Assembly: GCA_003150395.1 (NCBI GenBank)
Contig: QAMI01000019.1
Span: 51,153 to 66,589 of the forward strand
Source: Candidatus Gastranaerophilales bacterium
GTDB taxonomy: Bacteria > Cyanobacteriota > Vampirovibrionia > Gastranaerophilales > Gastranaerophilaceae
Length of the DNA: 15,437 nt
Direction: 5' to 3'
Of the stretch, positions 6,042-13,601 are shown in pieces; position 1 is the first letter of the stretch, and each line of letters begins with the position of its first letter. The position numbers and the translations under genes were made by a program. Below the pieces are notes generated by a model that did no database searches, had not been told where the DNA came from, and saw only the letters and a program-made list of their open reading frames with translations.

Positions 6042-7229
6042 ATGAAGAAAACTATTATTATAATATTAGCAGTAATATTTGGTGCAATTTTACTGCGTTA
6101 CGGGATATCCGTCTACAACAATATAAAAACTGGCCAGGCGATGCGCAGCAGACCTGCCCCGCAAGTAGTTGTAGAAACTATACAGGAGCAAAACATTATT
6201 AGAACTTATGAAGCTCCCGGACGAGTTGTTGCAAAATACAGAGTCGATGTCTTAGCACGTATTGCAGGATATTTAACAAAAAGTTACTTCAAAGAAGGCG
6301 ATTATGTAAAACAAGGGCAGACGCTATTTCAAATAGAACCGACCGAGTTTTCAAACTCTGAAAAAGTCGCACAAGCAAATGTTGCAAATCTGAAAGCTCA
6401 ATTAGCCTATGCAGAAAAACAGCTTGCCAGAGCAAAAGAACTTGTTGCAAAAGATTACATTGCAAAATCCCAATATGATCAAATGTTATCTCAAAGAGAT
6501 TCTTTGAAAGCACAGCTTGCATCTGCTGAAGCAAGTTACAACGATACAAAAAGAATCATGGGTTACACAATGGTGAAATCTCCGGTTGACGGGCGTGTCG
6601 GGATAATCAACGTAACCGTTGGAAACTATGTAACTCCGTCTTCCGGTGCGCTTACGACAATTAATAGTATGAACCCGATATATGTAACTTTCCCGCTTGA
6701 TTCAAATGATTACGCAATACTTTCTAATTCAGACGGCGAAGCAAATACAAACAGAAAAGTCGAATTATATATGTCAAACGGTGAAAAATATAAATTGGAC
6801 GGCATACAGGATTTTCAAGACAATAAAGTAGACCAGTCAACAGGTACAATTACAATGAGAGCAACATTCCAAAATCCAAATAATACACTTATTCAGGGAG
6901 AATTTTTGACAGTAAAACTTTATGCAAATAAACCGTCAAACGTTCCTGTTGTTCCTCAAACTGCAGTTCAGGAAAACCAGGCCGGAAAATATGTTTACAA
7001 GCTTGATGCTCAAGACCTTCCGCAGCTTACTTACATCAAAACAAAAGGACAAAACGGAGATTTTTGGATAGTAGAAGACGGACTTAAAAAAGGCGACCGC
7101 ATAGTTTCAGACGGTCTTCAAAAAGTAACCCCGGGCCGCCCGGTTACAATAGTTTCAGCAGAAGAAATGCAAAAACTTAAATCGCAAGAAGAAAAAGCTG
7201 AAAACAAAAATCAAAACAATAAAAAATAA
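6042..7229 (+). CDS. RND efflux periplasmic adaptor (membrane-fusion protein, AcrA/MexA-like)
   Basis: A 395-residue periplasmic adaptor that joins the inner-membrane pump to the outer-membrane channel. Residues 4-24 form an N-terminal hydrophobic segment; there is no lipobox cysteine, so it is anchored by an uncleaved helix or processed as a non-lipoprotein, unlike E. coli AcrA. Then come the first lipoyl half (about 65-100, with AGYLTKSYFKEGDYVKQGQ), a coiled-coil hairpin (about 103-172, heptad-rich AKELVAKDYIAKSQYDQ), the second lipoyl half (175-210, KSPVDGRVG), a beta-barrel (about 211-295) and the membrane-proximal domain ending near 375. The last 20 residues are Lys/Glu/Asn-rich. ATG 6042 follows AGGGAG (6031-6036) by five bases. 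First gene of the operon; its stop is 82 bases before the transporter gene. Confidence 0.94.
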   Translation: MKKTIIIILAVIFGAILLRYGISVYNNIKTGQAMRSRPAPQVVVETIQEQNIIRTYEAPGRVVAKYRVDVLARIAGYLTKSYFKEGDYVKQGQTLFQIEPTEFSNSEKVAQANVANLKAQLAYAEKQLARAKELVAKDYIAKSQYDQMLSQRDSLKAQLASAEASYNDTKRIMGYTMVKSPVDGRVGIINVTVGNYVTPSSGALTTINSMNPIYVTFPLDSNDYAILSNSDGEANTNRKVELYMSNGEKYKLDGIQDFQDNKVDQSTGTITMRATFQNPNNTLIQGEFLTVKLYANKPSNVPVVPQTAVQENQAGKYVYKLDAQDLPQLTYIKTKGQNGDFWIVEDGLKKGDRIVSDGLQKVTPGRPVTIVSAEEMQKLKSQEEKAENKNQNNKK

Positions 7230-7311
7230 GTTATAAAACATTTTTACAGACTAAGAGAGGAAAGGACAGGATTAGGCTTCAAGGAAGCCGGGTTCTGTAA
7301 ATATAAAAAAT
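7230..7311 (+). other. Structured intercistronic leader ahead of the RND transporter
   Basis: 82 bases between adaptor and transporter genes. An outer stem TTTACAGA (7243-7250) / TCTGTAAA (7294-7301) encloses a purine-rich Shine-Dalgarno-like tract GAGAGGAAAGG (around 7255-7265) and an inner hairpin GGCTTC-AAG-GAAGCC (7275-7289). The sequence directly before the ATG is AT-only and has no ribosome binding site. The stretch therefore looks like a control element for transporter translation. Confidence 0.45.
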
Positions 7312-10300
7312 ATGGCAGAAAAAAACGGAAACTTATTTATACAACGCCCAAAACTTGCAATTGTAATATCATTGGCAATAATACTTGCCGGTATGCTTAT
7401 GATAAATCTTCTTCCGCTGGAAGAATACCCGTCAATTACACCGCCGCAGGTTGTTGTAACAGCAACTTATGCCGGCGCAAGTTCTGACGTTGTTGAATCA
7501 ACTGTTGCAGCCCCTATTGAAGCTCAGCTGAACGGGGTTGAAGATATGATTTATATGTCCTCAACATCTCAAAACGGGCAATACCAGTTAACACTGTATT
7601 TTGAAGTTGGCTCAGACCCGGATATGGCTGTTGTCAACGTTCAAAACCAGCTTCAACTCGTAACACCACGACTTCCGGAAGATGTTAAACGCTATGGGCT
7701 TTCTGTAAAAAAATCCACAGGCGGCCCTGGTCTTATGATGATTTCCGTAAACTCGCCCACACACACTTATGACTCTTTATACATTGCAAACTACGCCTCG
7801 ATTTATATAAAAGACGAGCTTGCACGTATCAAAGGTGTTGGTAAAGTTTCAGTATTCGGTTCAGCCGATTATTCAATGAGAATCTGGCTTGATGCTACAA
7901 AAATGGCAAACCTTGGAGTATCTATTGCTGAAGTAAGCAAAGCAATACAATCTCAAAACACTCAAAGTCCGGCAGGCGATTTGGGTGTTGAACCAATGAA
8001 AAATAAACAAATGATTAAGCTTACAATGCGTACAAAAGGCCGCTTGCAGGATACAACAGAATTTGAAGACATTATTGTTCGTTCAAAGCCGGATGGTTCA
8101 CAAATTAAATTAAAAGACATTGCACGTGTAGAATTAGGTGCGGAAAGTTACTCATATTTTTCACGTATTGGCGGCCGTGATTCAGCTATTATTTCAATAA
8201 GCCAGCTGCCGGAAGCGAATGCTATTGACCTTTCAAATAAAATTCAGAAGAAAATGGAAGAATTGTCAAAAAGTTTTCCTCAAGGCATAGAATACAAAAT
8301 TCAGCGTGATGAAACGCGATTTGTTCGTGAATCAATCAAAGAAGTTATAAATGCAATCGGACTTGCGATTGTACTTGTCGGAATTGTAACTTATTTATTT
8401 TTAGGAAGCGCAAGAGCTGCATTTATTCCATTCTGCGCTATTCCGGTATCATTAATCGGCGTTTTTATCTTCATGAACATTCTTGGATTTTCAATAAACC
8501 TGTTGATTTTGTTCGGATTAGTACTTGCGGTAGGATTGGTTGTAGACGATGCGATTGTTGTTCTTGAAAATACTCAAAGGCATATTCAGGAAGGTAAAAC
8601 TCCTAAAGACGCTACTGAAGTAACAATGAAAGAAGTTTTTGGTGCTGTACTTGCAACCTCATTAGTTTTGATGGCAGTATTTGTTCCTGTTTCATTTATG
8701 GCTGGAATTACCGGCCAAATGTTCAGACAGTTTGCGTTATGTATTGCATCATCAATCGGTTTATCAACTCTTGTCGCATTGACATTAGCGCCAGCTCTCT
8801 GTTCTATGGTTTTGAAATCCGGTGAGGAAGAAAATCATATTCAATTTATTCAAAAATTTGATGAATGGTTTAACAAAATCAGAGATAAATATTTAATAGG
8901 AGCTAAATTTTTCATAGATTCTCCTAAATTGACAATTATAACATTTTTTGCAATTGTAGCACTTATTATATTTATTGGAAGAATTATTCCGCAAGGATTT
9001 TTACCAACAGAAGACAAAGGTGCAATTTTTGCGCAAGTTCAGCTTCCTGACGGTTCTTCGGCCTCAAGAACAGATATTGTTGCAACAGAAATAGAAGAAA
9101 AAATTCTTGCAATCAAGGGTGTCGAAAATACGATTACTCTTGTCGGCTATTCCGGTGAAAATACCGCACTTATTGTTGCAGAACTAACGGAATGGTCAGA
9201 AAGAAAAACAAAAGAACTTTCAATGCAAAGTATTATGAGCCAAATGCAAAAGCAATTCTCAGACTATCCTTCAGCCAAAATTGCAGTATTTGCTCCGCCT
9301 TCAATTTCCGGTTTGGGTATGTTCGGAGGTTTTGAATACCAGCTTTTAGATAAAGGTGACAGGACGCCTCAGGAACTTTATGAAGAAGCGCAGAAACTAA
9401 TTGCAGCAGCAAATAAAAATCCTGCATTCCAGCTTGTTTACACCTCATTCACAGCAAACCTGCCGCAGCTTTTGATAAACGTTAATGCCGATAAAGCAAT
9501 GGCTCAGAGCGTTGAAATCTCTGAAATATATAACGCACTAGCAGGATATTTCGGGAAATCCTATGTAAATGACTTCAATAAATATGGTCGTGTTTATCGT
9601 GTATACTTACAGGCTGAATCTGAATTCAGAGAAAAACCTGCGGATATATACAAAATATTTGTCAAAAATAATTACGGGAATATGGTTCCCCTTACCTCAG
9701 TTGTAGATATAAAAGAAATTGTCGGTCCTTACAGTTTGACAAGGTTTAATATGTACCCTGCAATTACAATTAACGGAATGACCCGAACAGGTGTCAGTTC
9801 AGGTGATGCAATGAAGATAATGGAACAAATTTCTGATGAAGTTTTACCAAAAGATATGGGATATGCATGGTCAGGAAGTTCTTTGCAGGAGCATGAATCC
9901 TCGGGACAAATTCTTCCTATTATTGCAATGTCACTGATATTTGTTTACCTGTTTTTGGTCGGATTGTATGAAAGCTGGATGCTGCCGATAGCCGTACTGT
10001 TGATATCACCTGTTGCGTTAGCCGGAGCATTATTCTTCCAGTATGTATCAGGAATTTTCGGACCATTTTCAGGTTTGTCACTTGATATTTACGCTCAAAT
10101 CGGGCTTGTAATGTTAATCGGGCTTTCTACAAAACAGGCAATTCTTATCATAGAATTCGCAAAAGATGCGCATGAAGAAGGAATGCCCTACAAAGAAGCG
10201 GCATTACAGGCGGCCAAATTAAGATTTAGAGCAGTAATGATGACAAACATAGCATTCATCTTAGGACTTCTGCCGCTTGTATTTGCAAAAGGCGCCGGAG

Positions 10301-10473
10301 CGGCAAGCCGTAATTCAGTCGGTATGACAGTTTTCGGAGGGATGATGGCAGTTGCGTTTATCGGAACCTTCCTTGTTCCGGCTTACTACGTATTAATTGA
10401 AAGTTTCAAAGAATTTACCCACAAATTGGCAAAAGAATACAAGGAAAAGAAAAATCATAAGGAAAGTTTATAA
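7312..10473 (+). CDS. RND multidrug efflux transporter, HAE-1 family (AcrB-like)
   Basis: The 1053-residue proton-driven pump of the inner membrane, normal length for AcrB/MexB. It starts with the typical FIQRPKLAIVIS (9-20) before transmembrane helix 1. The proton relay is intact: Asp412 and Asp413 in GLVVDDAIVVLEN on helix 4, Lys941 in GLSTKQAILIIEFAKD on helix 10, and an Arg (973) in the LRFRAVMMTN motif. Two large periplasmic loops (about 35-340 and 560-865) form the porter and docking domains, and FLPTEDKG (563-570) opens the second loop as in AcrB. Substrates cannot be predicted; the HAE-1 class exports hydrophobic and amphiphilic compounds such as bile salts, dyes and antibiotics. The ATG has no Shine-Dalgarno sequence but is correct by homology; an in-frame TAG lies 39 bases upstream. 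Followed after three bases by the channel gene. Confidence 0.97.
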   Translation: MAEKNGNLFIQRPKLAIVISLAIILAGMLMINLLPLEEYPSITPPQVVVTATYAGASSDVVESTVAAPIEAQLNGVEDMIYMSSTSQNGQYQLTLYFEVGSDPDMAVVNVQNQLQLVTPRLPEDVKRYGLSVKKSTGGPGLMMISVNSPTHTYDSLYIANYASIYIKDELARIKGVGKVSVFGSADYSMRIWLDATKMANLGVSIAEVSKAIQSQNTQSPAGDLGVEPMKNKQMIKLTMRTKGRLQDTTEFEDIIVRSKPDGSQIKLKDIARVELGAESYSYFSRIGGRDSAIISISQLPEANAIDLSNKIQKKMEELSKSFPQGIEYKIQRDETRFVRESIKEVINAIGLAIVLVGIVTYLFLGSARAAFIPFCAIPVSLIGVFIFMNILGFSINLLILFGLVLAVGLVVDDAIVVLENTQRHIQEGKTPKDATEVTMKEVFGAVLATSLVLMAVFVPVSFMAGITGQMFRQFALCIASSIGLSTLVALTLAPALCSMVLKSGEEENHIQFIQKFDEWFNKIRDKYLIGAKFFIDSPKLTIITFFAIVALIIFIGRIIPQGFLPTEDKGAIFAQVQLPDGSSASRTDIVATEIEEKILAIKGVENTITLVGYSGENTALIVAELTEWSERKTKELSMQSIMSQMQKQFSDYPSAKIAVFAPPSISGLGMFGGFEYQLLDKGDRTPQELYEEAQKLIAAANKNPAFQLVYTSFTANLPQLLINVNADKAMAQSVEISEIYNALAGYFGKSYVNDFNKYGRVYRVYLQAESEFREKPADIYKIFVKNNYGNMVPLTSVVDIKEIVGPYSLTRFNMYPAITINGMTRTGVSSGDAMKIMEQISDEVLPKDMGYAWSGSSLQEHESSGQILPIIAMSLIFVYLFLVGLYESWMLPIAVLLISPVALAGALFFQYVSGIFGPFSGLSLDIYAQIGLVMLIGLSTKQAILIIEFAKDAHEEGMPYKEAALQAAKLRFRAVMMTNIAFILGLLPLVFAKGAGAASRNSVGMTVFGGMMAVAFIGTFLVPAYYVLIESFKEFTHKLAKEYKEKKNHKESL

Positions 10474-10476
10474 ACT

Positions 10477-11931
10477 ATGCTTAAAAGAGTCATAACAACA
10501 TTATTAATATTAACTTTAAGCCCCGCCGCTTACGCGCAGGACATAATAAATAACGTTGGCAACACTATTAACACAAAAGAATACCCCCAAGCTGAAGAAG
10601 TTTTACCGAAAAAAGTTGATGACAAAATTGTCATAGAAGGTTCTGTAGAAAAAAATATTGACCTTACGCTTGAAAGGTGCCTTGAAATCGCACTGGGCAA
10701 CAATCCGCAAATTAACGCAGCATTTCATGATGTTCTGGCTTCCGACTCGAGAATCAAACAGGTTTGGTCAAACTACTTTCCGCAATTCAGCTGGCAGACC
10801 GGCTATACCAAAATTAAACAGCTTCAATTATCAGATGCTTTAGGAAGAAACTTGACCTTTAATTACTTCATACTGGGACAAATAACATTGCAACAGATGC
10901 TCTATGACTTTGGTGTAACTCAAAACCAGGCAACAATCAGACGCTTGGAATATGAAGGACAAAAATCAACACTGTCTGAAACTATTAATACTGTAATCTA
11001 TCAAACAAAAGATGCATACTTCAATCTTCTATATTCCTACGAAAATGAACGCGTTGCAAAAAACACAGTTGCGCAATACACAATGTTTTATGACCAAGCT
11101 AAAGCCTTCTACGAAATAGGTTTAAATCCGAAAGTAGATGTCACAATTGCAGAATCAAATTTAAGCAATGCGAAACTTCAGCTTATTCAGGCAAGTAACG
11201 CTGTAAATCTTGCAATGGCAAAGTTAAATAACGTAATGGGGGTTCCTTTTATTGATGAATACTCAGTTCAGGAACGCTTAAGATATGAGCCTGTAGATAT
11301 AACATTACAAGCTGCGGTTGATATAGCACGCGAATCAAGACCTGATTTGAAACTTGCCGAAACAAAAGTCGAAACAGCAAAACAAACTCTTAAGCTGGTG
11401 AAAAAATCATATTTCCCGACACTATCAGTTGAAGGCCAATATCAGATAGGCGGTAAAAGCTGGACTAACAATTACGGTTATAATATCGGCGGATATTTAA
11501 ACTTTCCTACAATTAACGGCATGTTAATCCGTAACGAAATTAAAGAGGCTCGTTACTTGTATGATAAAGAACTTGCAAACGCACAGAATACGCAAAATCA
11601 AATATATCTTGAAATCCAAAACGCTTATTTGACACTTGTAGAAAAGAAAAACCAAATTCCGGTCGCAATTTTGCAGGTAAAACAGGCAAAAGAAAACTAT
11701 GAACTTTCATACGGACGCTATCGCGTTGGCGAAGCAAATCCGATTGAACTTAAAGAAGCACAAACATCATATCAGACAGCTCAGTTAAATTATTACAGCG
11801 CACTTTACCAGTATAACACTGCAAAAGCCGCGCTTGAAAAAGCAATCGGCAAAAATCTTGTAAATCAGGAAGATGACATTGAACTTGAACTTGATAATGA
11901 TACAAAGGCTTCTGTTGAAAAGCAAAGTTAA
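10477..11931 (+). CDS. TolC-family outer-membrane efflux channel
   Basis: A 484-residue protein that forms the outer-membrane exit duct of the pump. Residues 1-20 are a signal peptide (LLILTLSPAAYA, cleavage likely after AYA). There is no lipobox Cys at the cleavage site, so it is not an OprM-type lipoprotein. Two outer-membrane efflux repeats follow: about 62-265, starting with LTLERCLEIALGNNPQI, and about 275-470, starting with ITLQAAVDIARESRPDL; both have long helical, Gln/Asn/Ala-rich segments, and the second ends in YQYNTAKAALEKAIG, the standard closing motif. The last 25 residues are acidic. It begins three bases after the transporter stop; AAGGA inside the transporter's last codons is a rather distant ribosome binding site, so coupling is likely. 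Confidence 0.95.
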   Translation: MLKRVITTLLILTLSPAAYAQDIINNVGNTINTKEYPQAEEVLPKKVDDKIVIEGSVEKNIDLTLERCLEIALGNNPQINAAFHDVLASDSRIKQVWSNYFPQFSWQTGYTKIKQLQLSDALGRNLTFNYFILGQITLQQMLYDFGVTQNQATIRRLEYEGQKSTLSETINTVIYQTKDAYFNLLYSYENERVAKNTVAQYTMFYDQAKAFYEIGLNPKVDVTIAESNLSNAKLQLIQASNAVNLAMAKLNNVMGVPFIDEYSVQERLRYEPVDITLQAAVDIARESRPDLKLAETKVETAKQTLKLVKKSYFPTLSVEGQYQIGGKSWTNNYGYNIGGYLNFPTINGMLIRNEIKEARYLYDKELANAQNTQNQIYLEIQNAYLTLVEKKNQIPVAILQVKQAKENYELSYGRYRVGEANPIELKEAQTSYQTAQLNYYSALYQYNTAKAALEKAIGKNLVNQEDDIELELDNDTKASVEKQS

Positions 11932-11961
11932 AAAAGCGTCAGTTTACAACATATCGGGGAA

Positions 11962-11989
11962 ATTGTTAAGTTTTCTTTACAATATTTTT
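11962..11989 (+). terminator. Possible AT-rich terminator of the efflux operon
   Basis: ATTGTTAAG (11962-11970), TTTT loop, CTTTACAAT (11975-11983): eight of nine pairs, followed by A and TTTTT. The stem is weak, so read-through into the next gene is possible. Confidence 0.35.
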
Positions 11990-12070
11990 ACATAAAAAGC
12001 AATTTTTAATCTTTTATATACTTTATATATACAAGAGAGATAAAGAAGAGTTTAAGAAAGAGAGCTAACA

Positions 12071-12355
12071 ATGTTACCAACAGCATCAGGTTCAAAAAAT
12101 GATACTAATGGAAATGGACAATTCGGAAGTTTAATAAGAAAAAGAACAAATCGCAAAAGCTACAGAGGTTCATCTTACGAAGATTTCACATATCTGGATA
12201 AAAAAGACAGAAGAATGCGTTTCAATACATCACAAGATCCGATATATTACGTATTTGACTGCATTGAGAACAGACCGATAAGCACGCTGGCAAAAGAATT
12301 CGTAAAGGACACATTCTTTGAAATCACAAACTTTGTATCAAAAGTCGTTGCATAA
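12071..12355 (+). CDS. Small basic protein of unknown function, 94 residues
   Basis: I do not recognise the family. Residues 1-20 are Gly/Asn/Ser-rich and probably disordered; 22-52 are strongly basic (LIRKRTNRKSYRG, LDKKDRRMRF); 58-94 are hydrophobic-aromatic and likely helical (YYVFDCIENRPISTLAKEF). There is no signal peptide and no clear transmembrane helix, so it is probably cytoplasmic; the basic middle could bind nucleic acid or acidic lipids, which is only inference. It has its own AT-rich upstream region with a TATACT box (12017-12022) but no good -35, a modest purine-rich AGAGAG ahead of the ATG, and a strong terminator just downstream. The independent transcription unit and its sound start/stop favour a real gene. 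Confidence 0.65.
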   Translation: MLPTASGSKNDTNGNGQFGSLIRKRTNRKSYRGSSYEDFTYLDKKDRRMRFNTSQDPIYYVFDCIENRPISTLAKEFVKDTFFEITNFVSKVVA

Positions 12356-12387
12356 TTAATAGGAAAAAGGAAAAGAAGGAAAATAAT

Positions 12388-12415
12388 AAAAGACGGTAAA
12401 AAAGCCGTCTTTTTT
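12388..12415 (+). terminator. Bidirectional intrinsic terminator between convergent genes
   Basis: AGACGG (12391-12396) pairs with CCGTCT (12405-12410), extended by A-T pairs on the outside and a G-T pair inside, and is followed by TTTTTT on the plus strand. On the minus strand the stem is followed by TTTTATTATTTT, so it can also stop transcripts of nadK, which ends at 12448. Confidence 0.85.
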
Positions 12416-12447
12416 ATTACAAAATTTTCAACCGCACTCCGCAAAAC

Positions 12448-13248
12448 TCAAATCTTAGCCGGAGAAATACCCCAATGAAGTTTGTCACGCAATACAGAAT
12501 AGAAATCAGCGTCTTCAAGAAGCGCTAACTTAGCTTTGTAGTCGGATTTACCAATTTCTATATCGCATTTACATTCATAAAAGCTCTGCCCGTCAGTTGA
12601 CACAACAAAACCGTTTTCACAATCATTGACAGAAATTGAAATTAATTCATTGTCAGGAATTACCAAAGGTCTTGCAGTGAGGGTATGCGGGCAAATAGGA
12701 ACGACAACAAACGCCCCCAGATTTGGCGAAAGCACAGGTCCTCCAGCCGAAAGTCCATACGCTGTAGACCCTGTTGGAGTAGAAATTATAAGCCCGTCAG
12801 CTAAATAATCACAAACCGGCTTTCCATTAATCTTCAACGATAAACGTGCAGTTCTGCCAAGTGTATTGCCTTTTATAACAAAATCATTTAAAGCAATATT
12901 TTCACCGCTCTGAAGCATAATTCTTTCTTCAACATGAAACTTACCATCAAGGATTTTTAAAACAGATTTTTCAAGATTTTCTTTCGGGGATTGGGAAAGA
13001 AACCCTAGCCGTCCCAAATTTATACCAAAAATCGGAGTCGAATATTTGGCAAAAAATCTTGCTGCTTTAAGAATTGTTCCATCACCGCCAATTACAAAAG
13101 CGAAATCAGAACCGGTTTTTAAATTATCAATATCAAAAATTTGTGCCTCAATATTATGACTTGCAAGGATTTCAGCAAGAGTATCTTTAACTTTTACTGA
13201 ATGCGGGATTTTAATATTAAAACAAATTACATACTTTTTCAAATTCAT
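12448..13248 (-). CDS. nadK: NAD kinase
   Basis: Phosphorylates NAD to NADP in the cytoplasm with ATP or polyphosphate. The 266-residue protein has the family's ordered motifs: GGDGT (54-58, phosphate donor binding and catalysis), GINLGRLGFL (75-84), the adenine/ribose-contacting ND (121-122), and the long signature DGLIISTPTGSTAY (151-164) with LSAGGPVLSP next to it, then ICPHTLTARPLVIP (185-198). The N-terminus resembles other bacterial NadK proteins (a beta-strand KKYVICF). ATG 13248-13246 is the only sensible start, though no Shine-Dalgarno sequence precedes it: the upstream bases are AT-only. A weak -10 (TAAAAT on the minus strand, 13270-13265) would give a leader of about ten bases. It converges with the 94-residue protein gene and shares its terminator. 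Confidence 0.96.
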   Translation of the reverse strand: MNLKKYVICFNIKIPHSVKVKDTLAEILASHNIEAQIFDIDNLKTGSDFAFVIGGDGTILKAARFFAKYSTPIFGINLGRLGFLSQSPKENLEKSVLKILDGKFHVEERIMLQSGENIALNDFVIKGNTLGRTARLSLKINGKPVCDYLADGLIISTPTGSTAYGLSAGGPVLSPNLGAFVVVPICPHTLTARPLVIPDNELISISVNDCENGFVVSTDGQSFYECKCDIEIGKSDYKAKLALLEDADFYSVLRDKLHWGISPAKI

Positions 13249-13307
13249 ATATAAAAAATAGCATATTTTAACGTTTTTCGCAAATGACCGTAAAGTTATG
13301 ACGCAAA

Positions 13308-13355
13308 CGCAATCAAAATCATAATAGCCAATTGACTAATATCATTTTGATTACG
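13308..13355. repeat. 48-bp imperfect palindrome
   Basis: Dyad centred on CAATTG (13329-13334). Pairing base by base outward, 20 of 24 positions match (mismatches at positions 4, 8, 12 and 22 from the centre); the longest perfect block is AATCAAAA against TTTTGATT plus one more pair. It could be a regulator binding site for nadK or a cruciform/hairpin. Confidence 0.65.
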
Positions 13356-13371
13356 CCTCACAATAACACCA

Positions 13372-13522
13372 TGTCATCCTGGGCATCCGCTTAGAAGACA
13401 CACTGAAACCTGTGCACTTGGGTGAAGGATCTTTGGAGGCATTCCAGTTTGGTTTGTGGAGATTCTTCGCCGCGACGCAATGAAGGCTGACTACAGGTAA
13501 AGATCCTGCTCTGAGAATGACA
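13372..13522. repeat. Dispersed intergenic repeat-like element with nested inverted repeats
   Basis: Outer ends TGTCATCCT (13372-13380) and AGAATGACA (13514-13522) pair in eight of nine positions. Inside, AGGATCTTT (13426-13434) is a perfect complement of AAAGATCCT (13499-13507). GAAGGATCT, AGATTCTTCGC and CTGAGAATGACAGG are phrases I know from a family of intergenic repeats scattered in many unrelated bacterial genomes. No open reading frame or transposase is present. Confidence 0.6.
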
Positions 13523-13531
13523 GGAAGAAAA

Positions 13532-13564
13532 GAAAAAGGCGCCTTCGTTTATTTACGGGCGCCT
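13532..13564 (-). terminator. Intrinsic terminator of the surface-protein gene
   Basis: Read on the minus strand, AGGCGCC (13564-13558) pairs with GGCGCCT (13543-13537), with an inner CGT/ACG extension after a two-base bulge, and is followed by TTTTTC. It lies 38 bases after the stop codon. Confidence 0.85.
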
Positions 13565-13601
13565 ATATTGAGCAAAAAGTATTAGTTTTAATTAACCCTA
13601 T

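Larger units (their letters stand above)
13249..13601. other. Intergenic region with palindrome, dispersed-repeat-like element and terminator
   Basis: 353 bases without a gene between the start of nadK and the end of the surface-protein gene, both on the minus strand. It holds the weak nadK promoter, a 48-bp imperfect palindrome (13308-13355), a 151-base element with nested inverted repeats (13372-13522), and the surface-protein gene's terminator (13537-13564). The middle element is visibly more GC-rich than the flanks. Confidence 0.6.

Noticed and set aside
7285..7299. On the minus strand, ACAGAACCCGGCTT matches a conserved 3' segment of bacterial RNase P RNA.
   Set aside because: The gap is only 82 bases inside an operon on the opposite strand; the remaining conserved RNase P regions are absent. 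The match may be chance or at most a tiny remnant.
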